From Oenococcus sp. UCMA 16435 (GTDB lineage Bacteria > Bacillota > Bacilli > Lactobacillales > Lactobacillaceae), in contig CP030868.2 in the NCBI GenBank assembly GCA_004010835.2, positions 496,001 through 560,000 of the forward strand: a DNA stretch of 64,000 bases. Reading direction: 5' to 3'. The notes beneath the pieces were generated by a model. The model made no database searches and was not told the DNA's origin. It was given only the letters and a program-made list of their open reading frames with translations. The first letter of the stretch is position 1. Each line of letters begins with the position of its first letter. The position numbers and the translations under genes were made by a program. Below, piece after piece: positions 25,263 through 35,673 of this stretch.

Positions 25263-28200
25263 TTAAATATTTTCTTCATCAAGCTTTGCTGCTGGAATCC
25301 GTGGCGTATCGTCATCGTCTCCTTTAAACAAATCAGGCTTTTCTTTGGCGATCTGTTCCAATGCATCGACCGTTGCAACATTATCATCCTCATCCATCTG
25401 TGCCATACGAACTTCTCGGCCCTTGGCGTCAAGCACTTTGGTGTCAAGACCTAATGATTGTAATTCTTTGACAAGAACACGGAAAGACTCTGGAACACCA
25501 GGTTTTGGAATTGCCTGTCCCTTAACAATAGATTCAAAGACCTTGTTACGACCGCGAACATCATCGGACTTATAAGTCATGAGTTCCTGCAAAGTATAGG
25601 CAGCACCATAAGCTTCAAGAGCCCAAACTTCCATCTCACCAAAACGTTGGCCACCAAATTGGGCTTTACCACCCAAAGGCTGCTGAGTAACAAGAGAATA
25701 TGGTCCGATCGAACGAGCATGAATCTTATCATCGACCATGTGAGCCAGCTTCATATAATGCATGACACCAACGGAGATTCGATTATCAAAAGCTTCGCCG
25801 GTTTGTCCATCATAGAGAACCGTCTTGCCATCTTCGTCGAGTCCGGCTTCTTTTAGAGCATCAATAATTTCGTCATCGGAAGCTCCATCGAAAACAGGAG
25901 TCATAACTTTAATACCGAGCTTTCTAGCTGCCATACCCAAGTGAAGTTCCAAAATCTGTCCAATGTTCATACGGGATGGAACACCCATTGGCGAAAGGAG
26001 AATATCGATCGGTCTGCCGTCAGGCATAAAAGGCATATCTTCTTCCGGAACAACAACCGAAACAGTTCCTTTGTTTCCATGACGACCAGCCATTTTATCA
26101 CCGACTTGAATCTTACGTTTCTGAGCAATAAATACCCGGACCATCATGTTTACGCCAGGTGCTAATTCGTCACCATTTTCTCGAGTGAAAATTTCGACAT
26201 CCTGAATAATTCCGCCACCGCCGTGAGGGACACGCAAAGATGTATCACGAACTTCACGAGCTTTTTCACCAAAAATAGCATGAAGCAAACGTTCTTCGGC
26301 TGATAATTCTGTCACCCCTTTTGGAGTAATTTTTCCAACTAAAATGTCTCCGTCTTCGACTTCGGCACCAATTCGAATAATTCCGGAATCATCAAGATCC
26401 TTCAATTGATCTTCACCAACGTTAGGGATTTCGCGAGTAATTTCTTCAGGTCCAAGTTTTGTATCACGTGCTTCAGACTCATGTTCTTCGATATGAATAG
26501 ATGTATAAACATCGTCACGAACCAATCGTTCGTTTAAGACAATTGCATCTTCAAAGTTATATCCATGCCAAGTCATAAAGGCAACAACCGGATTTTGTCC
26601 TAGGGCAAGTTCACCATTTTCCATTGCTGGTCCATCGGCAAGTACTTCGCCTTTTTCAATTTTTTCACCAACTTTAACAATTGGAGTCTGGTTATAATTC
26701 TTTCCGCCATTCGAGCGCTGGAACTTCATTAATGGATATTCATGGAGAGTTCCATCTTCTTCGCGGACTTTAATCGTTCGGCCATCGACATATTCGATTG
26801 TGCCCTTTTCTTCAGCAATTTGTGCTAGCCCAGAATCGACCGCTGCGCGATACTCAATCCCAGTTCCAACAATTGGTGAATGAGGAGCAACTAAAGGTAC
26901 AGCTTGGCGCTGCATGTTGGCACCCATCAAGGCACGGTTGGAATCATCATTTTCAAGGAAAGGAATAGCAGCCGTCGAAACAGCAACGACCTGTTTTGGA
27001 GAAACATCCATATAATCAACATCTTCGATCGGTGTTTCAATATTGTTATCGCCATGACGAGCAGTAACAGTCGGGTTTGTGAAAGAACCATCATCATTTA
27101 ACGGCGAGTTAGCTTGAGCAATTGTATAATTATCTTCGACATCGGCAGTCAAATAATCGATCTTGTCGGTAACCTTGTGCGTATCCCAATCAACACGACG
27201 ATAAGGTGTCTCGATAAAACCATATTCGTTGATTCGTCCATAGACAGCCAAAGAAGTAATTAAACCAATGTTTGGACCTTCTGGAGTTTCAATTGGATCG
27301 ATACGGCCGTAATGAGAATAATGAACATCACGAACTTCATAACCGGCACGATCACGAGTCAGTCCACCAGGTCCCAAGGCAGACAAACGACGCTTATGGT
27401 TCAACTCGCCAAGCGGGTTAGTCTGATCCATGAATTGAGAAAGTTGTGAAGAACCAAAGAACTCTTTGACTGCAGCAACAACTGGACGAATGTTAATTAA
27501 TTGTTGTGGTGTAACAGTGTCGGAATCTTGAATCGACATCCGTTCGCGGACAACACGCTCCATTCGTGTAAGACCGATACGGAATTGGTTTTCGAGCAGT
27601 TCGCCAACCGAACGAATTCGACGATTACCCAAATGATCAATATCATCGGTTGCGCCAACTCCCTCTTGGAGGTTAAAGAAATAATTCATACCGGCAAGAA
27701 TATCAGCAGGCAGAATATGATGAATTGATTCGTCAATGTGACCGTTGCCAATTAATTTAATAATCTTAGTCGGATCAACTTGACTGAATATTTTAATCGA
27801 CTGGACTTTAATCGGATCAGGTAAAACACCTTCTTCATCAGGCTGCAGATTTTCAACGTGAAAATCTTCTTCGTCTAGCAAAGGAGAAATCAGTTTCATA
27901 CTTTTCTTATCAATCTTCGTGTCTTTAGGAACAACAACTTCGCCATCGGAATTCAAAATATTTTCAGCCAAGGTTTGACCTAACAGACGAGATTTTAGAG
28001 AAAGTTTTTTATTAACCTTATAGCGACCAACATTGCCAAGATCATAGCGTTTCGGATCAAAGAAACGGGCTGCTAATAGCGAACGAGACGAATCAATCGT
28101 CTTTGGTTCACCGGGGCGCAAACGCTCGTAAATATCTTCCAAAGCTTCACCGACCCGTGACATTGAAGGGTCTTTGTGGACATCTTTTTCAATTGCCAAA

Positions 28201-28856
28201 TTCAGGGATTCTACTTCATCACCAAAGATATCTTGGATCTCTGAGTCTGAGCCAAAACCAAAAGAACGAATTAATTCTGTAATTGGAAGCTTACGAGTTC
28301 GATCAATTCTAATATTGGCAACACCTTTGGCATCAGTATCCAATTCCAACCAAGCACCACGGTTTGGAATAACCGTCGTTCCATAAACGACCTTACCGGT
28401 TTTATCTGTATCTTCGTTGTAGTAAATTCCAGGAGAACGAACAAGTTGCGATACAACGACACGTTCGGCTCCGTTAATCACAAAGGAACCATATTCGGTC
28501 ATTAATGGAAATTCGCCAAAATAAACATCCTGAGACTTAATTTCACCAGTCTCTTTGTTTGTCAAACGAAGAGTAACGTGCAGTGGAGCTGCATAGTTAA
28601 CACCTTGTTCGCGGGATTCCTTTAACGAATATTTTGGTTCTCCCAATGAATAATCTACATATTCAAGTGATAATTTGCCAGCAAAATCTTCAATAGGCAT
28701 AATATCATTGAACATTTCTTTAATACCTTTATCCATAAACCACTTATAAGAGGCGGTCTGGACTTCGGTCAACGGTGGGATTTCAAGCACTTCTTTAGCA
28801 GAAGAGTAACTGCGTCGAGTAACATGCTTATTTATCTTCACATTATGTGCAACCAA
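25263..28856 (-). CDS. rpoB: RNA polymerase subunit beta
   Basis: This 1197-residue catalytic subunit contains the rifampicin-pocket segment [20 protein letters not shown] with the following [11 protein letters not shown], in the wild-type form at the main resistance positions, and the C-terminal [21 protein letters not shown]. An acidic tail (KGDDDDTPR) ends the protein. The ATG has TGGAGGAA upstream. Unlike many bacteria, rplJL or other ribosomal protein genes do not precede it; the unit is preceded by cspA. Confidence 0.99.
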   Translation of the reverse strand: MVAHNVKINKHVTRRSYSSAKEVLEIPPLTEVQTASYKWFMDKGIKEMFNDIMPIEDFAGKLSLEYVDYSLGEPKYSLKESREQGVNYAAPLHVTLRLTNKETGEIKSQDVYFGEFPLMTEYGSFVINGAERVVVSQLVRSPGIYYNEDTDKTGKVVYGTTVIPNRGAWLELDTDAKGVANIRIDRTRKLPITELIRSFGFGSDSEIQDIFGDEVESLNLAIEKDVHKDPSMSRVGEALEDIYERLRPGEPKTIDSSRSLLAARFFDPKRYDLGNVGRYKVNKKLSLKSRLLGQTLAENILNSDGEVVVPKDTKIDKKSMKLISPLLDEEDFHVENLQPDEEGVLPDPIKVQSIKIFSQVDPTKIIKLIGNGHIDESIHHILPADILAGMNYFFNLQEGVGATDDIDHLGNRRIRSVGELLENQFRIGLTRMERVVRERMSIQDSDTVTPQQLINIRPVVAAVKEFFGSSQLSQFMDQTNPLGELNHKRRLSALGPGGLTRDRAGYEVRDVHYSHYGRIDPIETPEGPNIGLITSLAVYGRINEYGFIETPYRRVDWDTHKVTDKIDYLTADVEDNYTIAQANSPLNDDGSFTNPTVTARHGDNNIETPIEDVDYMDVSPKQVVAVSTAAIPFLENDDSNRALMGANMQRQAVPLVAPHSPIVGTGIEYRAAVDSGLAQIAEEKGTIEYVDGRTIKVREEDGTLHEYPLMKFQRSNGGKNYNQTPIVKVGEKIEKGEVLADGPAMENGELALGQNPVVAFMTWHGYNFEDAIVLNERLVRDDVYTSIHIEEHESEARDTKLGPEEITREIPNVGEDQLKDLDDSGIIRIGAEVEDGDILVGKITPKGVTELSAEERLLHAIFGEKAREVRDTSLRVPHGGGGIIQDVEIFTRENGDELAPGVNMMVRVFIAQKRKIQVGDKMAGRHGNKGTVSVVVPEEDMPFMPDGRPIDILLSPMGVPSRMNIGQILELHLGMAARKLGIKVMTPVFDGASDDEIIDALKEAGLDEDGKTVLYDGQTGEAFDNRISVGVMHYMKLAHMVDDKIHARSIGPYSLVTQQPLGGKAQFGGQRFGEMEVWALEAYGAAYTLQELMTYKSDDVRGRNKVFESIVKGQAIPKPGVPESFRVLVKELQSLGLDTKVLDAKGREVRMAQMDEDDNVATVDALEQIAKEKPDLFKGDDDDTPRIPAAKLDEENI

Positions 28857-28905
28857 TGTAATTCCTCCAATTTTTATCTAGGTCAGTCAATCTTGCTCTT
28901 ATCAA

Positions 28906-28937
28906 ACAACATTTGGTAAGTAATTACCAAATGTTGT
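28906..28937. promoter_or_regulatory. 14-bp inverted repeat at the rpoB transcription start
   Basis: ACAACATTTGGTAA (28906-28919) and its exact complement (28924-28937) flank a 4-nt loop. It is about 50 nt upstream of the rpoB ATG and begins 3 nt after the candidate -10. No T-tract follows on the minus strand, so it is not an obvious terminator. It could be a 5' mRNA stabiliser or an operator. Confidence 0.7.
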
Positions 28938-28940
28938 GAG

Positions 28941-28969
28941 ATTATGAGCATAAAAAAACGCTGATCCAA
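28941..28969 (-). promoter_or_regulatory. Candidate rpoB promoter
   Basis: TTGGAT (28964-28969) and CATAAT (28941-28946) with a 17-nt spacer. The -35 overlaps the cspA terminator stem. Confidence 0.5.
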
Positions 28970-28981
28970 TACGAATCCGCG
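28952..28981 (-). terminator. Intrinsic terminator of cspA
   Basis: A 9-position stem with one mismatch (28959-28967 with 28973-28981) runs into seven T on the minus strand. A second perfect 10-bp hairpin (28989-28998 with 29009-29018) precedes it without a T-tract. Confidence 0.75.
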
Positions 28982-29078
28982 CTTTGAAGTAGTTATGGGA
29001 CAATATTTCCATAACTACATTTTAAAAGACCTCACTGTATAAAAAGTATACACAGAAGATCAATAAAATGCAAATCTA

Positions 29079-29282
29079 TTAGTTAGCTTTATTAACGTTA
29101 ACGGCTTGTGGTCCACGTTGGCCATCTTCAACTTCGAAAGTGACCTTTTGACCTTCATCCAATGACTTGAAGCCATCAGTTTGAATAGCTGAAAAATGTA
29201 CGAATACATCGCCACCATTGTCGCGAGTGATAAAACCATAGCCTTTATCGGCATTAAACCATTTAACTGTACCTGTTTCCAT
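29079..29282 (-). CDS. cspA: Cold shock protein (CspA family)
   Basis: This 67-residue single cold-shock domain has the RNP1 motif KGYGFITRD and the RNP2 motif DVFVHFSAI, with the standard N-terminus [14 protein letters not shown]. It binds single-stranded RNA/DNA and acts as an RNA chaperone. It is preceded by AGGAAGA and a leader of up to about 110 nt; it is followed by a 60-nt 3' region and a terminator. The symbol denotes family, not temperature response. Confidence 0.95.
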   Translation of the reverse strand: METGTVKWFNADKGYGFITRDNGGDVFVHFSAIQTDGFKSLDEGQKVTFEVEDGQRGPQAVNVNKAN

Positions 29283-29414
29283 GAAAAAATTCTTCCTGCA
29301 CCTAGTGCGTCTTTAATCTATTTTTTGTTGTACATAATTGGCGCAGAGCTTTGAAACATTTGAATTTTGAATCTTGGAACCTTACCGATTAATACTTCTC
29401 CATTATAACAGAAC

Positions 29415-29447
29415 TATTGAAAGAAAACCGATTAAAAAGTTCGGTTT
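29415..29447 (-). terminator. Terminator of the DUF4811/MFS pair
   Basis: A 7-bp stem (AAACCGA 29425-29431 with TCGGTTT 29441-29447) is followed by a T-rich but interrupted tract on the minus strand, shortly after the DUF4811 stop. Confidence 0.55.
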
Positions 29448-29457
29448 CTCATTAAAT

Positions 29458-30453
29458 CTATTTGCTGCTGGAACTGCTACTCTGCTTTGAAGAAGCAGAA
29501 GATGAATTATTAGAGCTAGAAGAAGATGCCGAACTTGAAGAACTTGAAGATGAACTGGCGGCCGATGAAGACTTTGCAGCAGCCGATGCACTGGCTGACG
29601 CGGAACTTTGTTCAGCTTCCGACTGAGAGATCGAGGCTGATTCCGAAGCTGATTCTGCAGCCTGTTGGGAAGCAAGTGCTGCACTTGACAAAGCTTCAGA
29701 TTCTTTTTTAGATGCAGATTTACTTGAAGATTCGATTTTTGCAGTAAGATCTTTATCTGCTTTGGTCAAAGAAATTGATAGCAAAATACGAATAGCGGTC
29801 GCCTGAACTCTAGCTGCCTTTTTGTCCTGCCCTGCTTCTTGAGCTTCTTGAGCAGTTGCTAATAGCGTTAATACTCTCTCATTTTTAATCTTCTTCGGAT
29901 TAGCAATCAATTTTTGCAGTTTTGATAATTGCTGCTTGGTTAGTTGGAGCCATTCATTATCAGGGATCTGGAAAACAATCTGTTTTTTACTAACAACTTT
30001 ATCAAGGTTGCCAAAACCAAAGAACAATTTCGACAAAGCATTTTTGTATTTCCATTTCGTTACTTTAGTAACCCGGTAAGCCTTACTACCAGAAATTTCC
30101 TTCATTGATAAACTACTCCTCGATGAAGGAACTGCTGTTTTTATTTTGCTCTCGTTTTCCTTGTTTTTATAAAGATAAATTGTTAAATCGCTACCAAGCT
30201 TTTTATTACTGGTAGTAGCCAAAATGCCTGTACTTAATTTATTACCGGCAACTGAGTAGATCCTTTCCTTTTGCGTGCTAACAACTTTTGCCATTCCAAA
30301 ATGTTCATTCATATTCAAAATCATTAAAAGAATACTGCCGAAAAGAAGCAAACTAAACACTATTCCCAAAAGACGACGCAAAAAAACAGTTTTAATCAAC
30401 ATCCAACTTACAAAAGTGGCCAGAGCAAATGTAGCAACTAATATAAAAATCAT
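29458..30453 (-). CDS. DUF4811-type membrane protein with Ser/Ala-rich tail
   Basis: This 331-residue protein has two hydrophobic helices within residues 1-46 and then a predicted extracytoplasmic domain. From about residue 235 the sequence is a low-complexity tail of Ser, Ala, Glu and Gln ending in serine runs. It matches the DUF4811 proteins that accompany DHA2 MFS exporters in lactic acid bacteria. Its ATG overlaps the stop of the MFS gene by 4 nt, so the two are coupled; an accessory role in export or at the envelope is inference. The tail could be a flexible linker to the wall, although no LPxTG motif is present. Confidence 0.7.
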   Translation of the reverse strand: MIFILVATFALATFVSWMLIKTVFLRRLLGIVFSLLLFGSILLMILNMNEHFGMAKVVSTQKERIYSVAGNKLSTGILATTSNKKLGSDLTIYLYKNKENESKIKTAVPSSRSSLSMKEISGSKAYRVTKVTKWKYKNALSKLFFGFGNLDKVVSKKQIVFQIPDNEWLQLTKQQLSKLQKLIANPKKIKNERVLTLLATAQEAQEAGQDKKAARVQATAIRILLSISLTKADKDLTAKIESSSKSASKKESEALSSAALASQQAAESASESASISQSEAEQSSASASASAAAKSSSAASSSSSSSSSASSSSSNNSSSASSKQSSSSSSK

Positions 30454-31988
30454 GATTGCTTGTCTCCTTTCTCATCAAGGAGGTTCGGATCATTACTGAT
30501 AATCTTACCCGAATGAAGGAAACTGGAAATAATAAATCCAAGCAGCGCAAAAGCCAAGGCAATCGCAAACGAGGCATGAAAACCGCTCAGCGTTGCATCA
30601 AGTGTTTTTCGACTAAATTCCAAAACATTTTCCGACTTTAGAGCTTTAGCAGGACCTTCCGTGTTAGCGATATTTTGTGTTACAGAGGAAAGAAGCGAAA
30701 CCACAATAGCAGAAGCGACCTGCCTTGCAGTGTTATTAGCAGCAGTCCCATCAGAAGCTTTTTCCCTTGGAAGTGCCGACATAGCTGAAGCAGTGAGTGG
30801 CATCAGGACCATCGCAATTCCAAACATTCTTAAAGCATAAAAAATAGTTATAAAAGCCTTCGGTGTATTCAAACCAACAAATAGGAAAGGAAATGTCGCA
30901 ATCGACAATATCATAAAACCGACTCTGGATAATCGTTTTGCACCATTTCGATCATAAACAGCTCCGGCAACTAGAGACATAATTCCCATCAAAAGTGCGC
31001 CTGGAAACAAAGTTAGGCCAGAAGACAATGGCGACAAACCACGAAGTTCCTGCAAATAAGTCGGAATCATCATCTCAATTCCCATCATTGCCATCATTGC
31101 TAGAGAAATCAGAATAGTCGTAACAGAGAATTGCTTTATTTTGAAAACACGAACGTCCAAGAAGGGATGTTTCATTTCTAATTGGTGCAAAACAAAAGTT
31201 GCAATAAAGAAAATGCCAACCAGTCCCGGAATAATAACGTGTGGTATATCAAACCAACCATTATAGTGTGAATTAGCAACATTGGTCAGTCCCCATAAAA
31301 AGAGGCCAAAACCAACTGTTGATTGAACCAGGGAACGAATATCAAGTTTAATATTCTGATTAGGGACAACATCGTGTAACAAGAATAAACTCATAATTAA
31401 ATCCAAAGCAATTACGAACATTGGCAGTAAGAAGATAGAACGCCAAGAATCAGTCAAAGTCAGGCCGAGAATCGTATGATTCCTATCTAAAATCCATCCC
31501 GAAAGTGTCGGCCCAATCGCTGGAGCCATTCCAATAACCAAACCACCCAATCCCATGGCAGCTCCACGATCCTTAGCTGGAAATATGTAAACTATAACCA
31601 CCTGCATTAAAGGCATTGTAATTCCAACGGCAATTGCCTGAATAATTCGGCCAACCAAGAACCAATTCCAATCGCTGCTCGGGGCACTATAAGAAACATA
31701 TTGACCTATTAGGAGCAATGCAAAAGCGACGATATAAAGCCATTTGGTCGAAAACTTGGTTGACAAATAAGCTGAAACAGGAACCATAATTCCGTTTGCC
31801 AGCAAAAACCAAGTAGTCGCCTCCTGAGCCGTCGCTAGATCAATATTAAAATCATTCATCAATGTCGGAAGAGCAGTTCCTAAAGATGTTCCCATTAACA
31901 TTCCAGCAAAAGTTGCGACTAAAACAGCCAGCATAAATAGACCGCGACTATATTTTTTTCCGTGTATATCAACTGATTTGGCCGACAT
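30450..31988 (-). CDS. MFS multidrug exporter, DHA2 (EmrB/QacA) family
   Basis: This 512-residue protein has about 14 hydrophobic segments, as expected for the DHA2 family of proton-driven drug exporters. The N-terminal motif LPTLMNDFNIDLATAQEATTW and the following motif-A-like loop (SAYLSTKFSTKWLY) are recognisable, as is the motif-C-like GLVIGMAPAIGPTLSGWI. The ATG is preceded by a GGAGG sequence. The substrate cannot be deduced. It is coupled to the downstream DUF4811 gene and follows an ABC exporter operon. Confidence 0.88.
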   Translation of the reverse strand: MSAKSVDIHGKKYSRGLFMLAVLVATFAGMLMGTSLGTALPTLMNDFNIDLATAQEATTWFLLANGIMVPVSAYLSTKFSTKWLYIVAFALLLIGQYVSYSAPSSDWNWFLVGRIIQAIAVGITMPLMQVVIVYIFPAKDRGAAMGLGGLVIGMAPAIGPTLSGWILDRNHTILGLTLTDSWRSIFLLPMFVIALDLIMSLFLLHDVVPNQNIKLDIRSLVQSTVGFGLFLWGLTNVANSHYNGWFDIPHVIIPGLVGIFFIATFVLHQLEMKHPFLDVRVFKIKQFSVTTILISLAMMAMMGIEMMIPTYLQELRGLSPLSSGLTLFPGALLMGIMSLVAGAVYDRNGAKRLSRVGFMILSIATFPFLFVGLNTPKAFITIFYALRMFGIAMVLMPLTASAMSALPREKASDGTAANNTARQVASAIVVSLLSSVTQNIANTEGPAKALKSENVLEFSRKTLDATLSGFHASFAIALAFALLGFIISSFLHSGKIISNDPNLLDEKGDKQS

Positions 31989-32021
31989 TTATACCTCCAT
32001 AAAAACAAAAAATAAACAGCA

Positions 32022-32027
32022 ATTATA
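32022..32027 (-). promoter_or_regulatory. Candidate -10 for the MFS-DUF4811 pair
   Basis: A perfect TATAAT on the minus strand, 33 nt upstream of the MFS start; no good -35 is visible. Confidence 0.4.
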
Positions 32028-32067
32028 CTCACATTATCTTTTAAAATAACGAAAAACCAGCAACATT

Positions 32068-33915
32068 TCAAATGGCTCCGTTTGAAAATTGAGAATTATA
32101 CAAACCGGCATAAAAACCATTAGCATCCAAGAGTTGTTCATGCGTTCCGGTTTCAACAATCGATCCATGATTCATAACAACAATATTATCAGCATTCTGA
32201 ATAGTCGAAAGCCGGTGAGCAACAACAAAACTTGTTCTAGAACTTTGCAGTTTCTCCATTGCCCTTTGAATTAGAATTTCTGTTCGGGTGTCGACGGAAC
32301 TGGTAGCCTCATCGAGAATCAAAATCTCCGGATCAGCAAGAAAAGCTCGGGCAATTGTTAGCAACTGCCTTTGTCCTTGCGAAATGTTAGAAGCCGATTC
32401 ATTTAAAATCGTTTGATATCCTTCGGATAATTGACGGATAAAACCATCAGCATAAGCTTCTTTAGCAGCCGAAATCACCTGCTCTTCAGTTGCCTGTTCA
32501 TTGCCATATTTAATATTGTCAAAAATAGTTCCAGTAAAAAGCCAGGTTTCTTGAAGAACCATCGCAAAATGAGAACGGGTTGCCTGTCGAGTCAAAGAAC
32601 GGGTGTCAAAACCCTTATATCTAATTGAACCATCTTTTACATCATAAAAACGTTCGAGCAAATTAATAATCGTTGTTTTTCCAGCTCCTGTCGGCCCAAC
32701 AATTGCAATCATCTGACCTTTATTAACTTCAAGCGAATAATCTTTGATTAATAAATTATCGTTATAACCAAACTTAACGTGATCGAAAGATAACAAAGAT
32801 TTGGGCTTCTCGATATTTTTTGGCAAATTTTTAAAATCATCAGTCATTTCTTCAGCATCAAGAACTTCAAAAATTCTTTCAGCACTGGCGATCGTTGACT
32901 GAATCGTATTGCTTAAATTAGCAATTTGAGTAATCGGTTGGGAAAACTGATTGGTGTATTGCAGAAAAGCCTGGATATCGCCAAGCGGCAATTGGCCATT
33001 TGCAACTTGAATTGAACCGAAAACAGCAATCATTAAATAATCCAAGTTATTTAAAAATTGCATTGCCGGAAAAATTAAAACCGAAATAAACTGAGCCTTC
33101 CAAGCAGCTTGATAATATTTTTGGCTTTGCTTTTCAAATCGGTCAATAACCGGAATTTCGCGATCAAAGGTTTTGATAACTTCGTGCCCGGAAAAAGTTT
33201 CTTCAACTTGACCGTTCATAATTCCCAAAACAGCCTGCTGTCTGGCAAACAACTTTTGGGCATGCGGAGCAATAAAACGAACAACAAAAATACTGATCGG
33301 TACAGTAATAAAGGCGATCAAAGACAGAGACCAACTAATTGTCAGCATAAAGAAAATAACGCCAAGGAAGGTTAACCCGGAAGTAACAATTTGAATCAGT
33401 GCCTGTTGAAGAGTCCCGGAAATATTATCCATATCGTTAACAACCCGGCTCATAATATCCCCATTTTGATGTTGATCATAATATTTAATCGGCAAATGAG
33501 TCATCTTTGCTTTGAATTCCGATCGCAAACGAAAAATGGTTTTTTGAGAAATTCTTGTCATGATAACTTGTTGCATAAAACTCATGATCGCGGAGAGGAC
33601 GTAAATAATCGATACTTCAATTAATATTTTTATAATCGGCTGATAAGAGATTTGATATTTACCAGATTTCAAACCGGCAACAACACCCTTATAAATAATC
33701 GTTGTAGCAACACCTAAAATTTTTGGTGCCGAAACCGACAACAAAACCGAACCAATCGCAAGAAGAACCGAAAAGATAACACCAATTCTGTTTCGACCAA
33801 GGTATTCAAACAATCTTACTGTCGTGCCCCAAAAATTATGCGGGTGCTCGGCAACTCTTGCCATTGGCCTTGGTCCGTTGCCATTTCCGCTCATTCTTGC
33901 TGCTGGATTACGCAT
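32068..33915 (-). CDS. ABC exporter half-transporter, canonical ATPase (LmrD-like)
   Basis: This 615-residue protein fuses a six-helix transmembrane domain to a nucleotide-binding domain. Walker A GPTGAGKTTIINLL, signature NISQGQRQLL, Walker B ILILDEATSSVD and the H-loop AHRLSTI are all canonical. I place the start at the ATG at 33915, which has AGAGG at good spacing and overlaps the upstream partner by 8 nt; a longer frame starts at 33972. The partner has an altered Walker B, so together they form a heterodimeric type IV exporter of the LmrCD/BmrCD type, probably for drugs or lipids. Confidence 0.88.
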   Translation of the reverse strand: MRNPAARMSGNGNGPRPMARVAEHPHNFWGTTVRLFEYLGRNRIGVIFSVLLAIGSVLLSVSAPKILGVATTIIYKGVVAGLKSGKYQISYQPIIKILIEVSIIYVLSAIMSFMQQVIMTRISQKTIFRLRSEFKAKMTHLPIKYYDQHQNGDIMSRVVNDMDNISGTLQQALIQIVTSGLTFLGVIFFMLTISWSLSLIAFITVPISIFVVRFIAPHAQKLFARQQAVLGIMNGQVEETFSGHEVIKTFDREIPVIDRFEKQSQKYYQAAWKAQFISVLIFPAMQFLNNLDYLMIAVFGSIQVANGQLPLGDIQAFLQYTNQFSQPITQIANLSNTIQSTIASAERIFEVLDAEEMTDDFKNLPKNIEKPKSLLSFDHVKFGYNDNLLIKDYSLEVNKGQMIAIVGPTGAGKTTIINLLERFYDVKDGSIRYKGFDTRSLTRQATRSHFAMVLQETWLFTGTIFDNIKYGNEQATEEQVISAAKEAYADGFIRQLSEGYQTILNESASNISQGQRQLLTIARAFLADPEILILDEATSSVDTRTEILIQRAMEKLQSSRTSFVVAHRLSTIQNADNIVVMNHGSIVETGTHEQLLDANGFYAGLYNSQFSNGAI

Positions 33916-35659
33916 AGACTTCGCCTCTTGCCTTGGCCAAGATATCATTCTTATGAAGCTGAGAATCAACAATTTCTTTATAAATTGAATTAGTTTTCAA
34001 TAATTCTTCATGCGTGCCAAGACCAGAAATCTTTCCATCTTCCAAAACAAGAATCTGATCAGCATCGGCAACCGTTGAAACACGTTGAGCAACAATAATC
34101 TTGATTGCGTTTTTTATATTTTTATCTTTGGAAAGTGCCCGCCGCAAATTGGAATCTGTCTTAAAATCCAAAGCAGAGAAAGTATCATCAAAAATGTATA
34201 TATCAGCCATTTTAACGACCGCTCGAGCAATCGATAAGCGTTGAATCTGACCACCAGAGAAATTATTTCCTCCCTGTTCAACTGGGGCATCTAATCCACC
34301 TTGTTCTTGAATAAAAGAATCTGCTTGAGCAATTTCTAAAGCATGGTTCATGTCTTCATCGCTGGCTTCAGGATTTCCATATTTTAAATTGCTTCGTATA
34401 GTGCCCTCGAAAAGAAAAGACTTTTGGCTGGTGAAAGAAATTCGTTCGTGCAGATCGCTTTGGGAAAAATCACGAACATCATCTCCATTAACCAATACAT
34501 TGCCTCCGGAAACGTCAAATAATCGAGGAACAAAGTTAATAAGACTACTTTTACCTGATCCGGTTCCTCCAATAATTGCTAATGTTTGGCCACTATGAAT
34601 CTCAAAATTAATATTATCTAAAATTTTTTTACTCGAACCGGAAAAAGTGAAGTCGACATGAGAAAACTTTAAATCACTAATTGGATCAAGCTTTTTCGGA
34701 TGAATAGGATCGTTAATAGTATCTTTGATATCAAGAACTTGTTGAATTCTTTGTGCAGAAGCCTGAGCCCGTGGAACAACAACGAAAATCATCGAAAGCT
34801 GCATAAAGGAAAAAAGCATTTGTGTTGCATATGTAATAAATGACAACAAATTACCAACCGGCATCAAACTTCCGGCAATTAGATGTGCACCAAACCAAAC
34901 AATTGCTATGTTTGATGCACTAATAATAAAAGTCATTGCCGGACTCATCAGACTAGTAATCACATATGCGTTAATCGCATTTTGCGTGAGATTAATATTA
35001 GCCTTCTTAAAACGGTTCTGCTCGAATTCGTCTTGATTAAAGGCACGAATAACCCGAACCCCAGTTAATCCTTCACGAAAAACCAAATTAATCTGGTCAG
35101 TCAAAGCTTGAATCTTTTTAAAAAGTGGAACCGACTTAGTCATAACTAAAATAACAACCAGAGCCAAAACCGGCATCGCCGCAGCAAAAACAAGCATTAA
35201 ACGAGGACTCTTAAAATAGGCCATAATACTAGCGCCAATCAGCATCATTGGCGATCTAATCATCATCCTTAACATTGAATAGGTAGCATTCTGCATTTGA
35301 ACAACATCATTGGTTGTCCTCGTAATTAAAGATGCCTGACCAAGCTTTTCAAAGTCACCATCGGCCATTTTAGTCACTTTGTGAAACATAAAACTGCGTA
35401 ATTTGACACCTAATTTCTGCGAAGAAGTGGCCGCTAACAATTGATTACAGATGGCTCCGGCAATTCCAAAAAAGCTAACGATCAACATGACTAAACCCGT
35501 TTTCCAGATGTAAGAAATATCGTGTTTGACAACTCCAATATTAACGATGTTAGCGGTAATTGAGGGCAAAATAAGATCGGTAGCCACTTGAAAAAACAAA
35601 CAAAAAATAGCTAGAAAAACAACAAATTTATTTAAATTTTTATAAGCTAACTTGAACAT
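33908..35659 (-). CDS. ABC exporter half-transporter, degenerate ATPase (LmrC-like)
   Basis: This 583-residue transmembrane-plus-ATPase protein has Walker A GGTGSGKSSLINFV and signature FSGGQIQRLSIARA. Its Walker B reads IYIFDDTFSALD, with Asp in place of the catalytic Glu, and the H-loop position is Gln (VAQRVSTV) instead of His. These are the marks of the degenerate site in heterodimeric exporters such as LmrC. The ATG has no Shine-Dalgarno sequence, and a -10-like box lies 14 nt upstream. It overlaps the partner by 8 nt. Confidence 0.88.
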   Translation of the reverse strand: MFKLAYKNLNKFVVFLAIFCLFFQVATDLILPSITANIVNIGVVKHDISYIWKTGLVMLIVSFFGIAGAICNQLLAATSSQKLGVKLRSFMFHKVTKMADGDFEKLGQASLITRTTNDVVQMQNATYSMLRMMIRSPMMLIGASIMAYFKSPRLMLVFAAAMPVLALVVILVMTKSVPLFKKIQALTDQINLVFREGLTGVRVIRAFNQDEFEQNRFKKANINLTQNAINAYVITSLMSPAMTFIISASNIAIVWFGAHLIAGSLMPVGNLLSFITYATQMLFSFMQLSMIFVVVPRAQASAQRIQQVLDIKDTINDPIHPKKLDPISDLKFSHVDFTFSGSSKKILDNINFEIHSGQTLAIIGGTGSGKSSLINFVPRLFDVSGGNVLVNGDDVRDFSQSDLHERISFTSQKSFLFEGTIRSNLKYGNPEASDEDMNHALEIAQADSFIQEQGGLDAPVEQGGNNFSGGQIQRLSIARAVVKMADIYIFDDTFSALDFKTDSNLRRALSKDKNIKNAIKIIVAQRVSTVADADQILVLEDGKISGLGTHEELLKTNSIYKEIVDSQLHKNDILAKARGEVYA

Positions 35660-35673
35660 GCATTTTAAAATAT

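Noticed and set aside
28856..28950. rpoB hairpin as an L10-type (rplJL) leader
   Set aside because: No ribosomal protein gene is linked, and the simple perfect hairpin does not resemble that multi-stem leader.
28989..29018. Perfect 10-bp hairpin downstream of cspA
   Set aside because: I considered a terminator, but no T-tract follows; the next hairpin at 28959-28981 has one. It may only stabilise the cspA 3' end.
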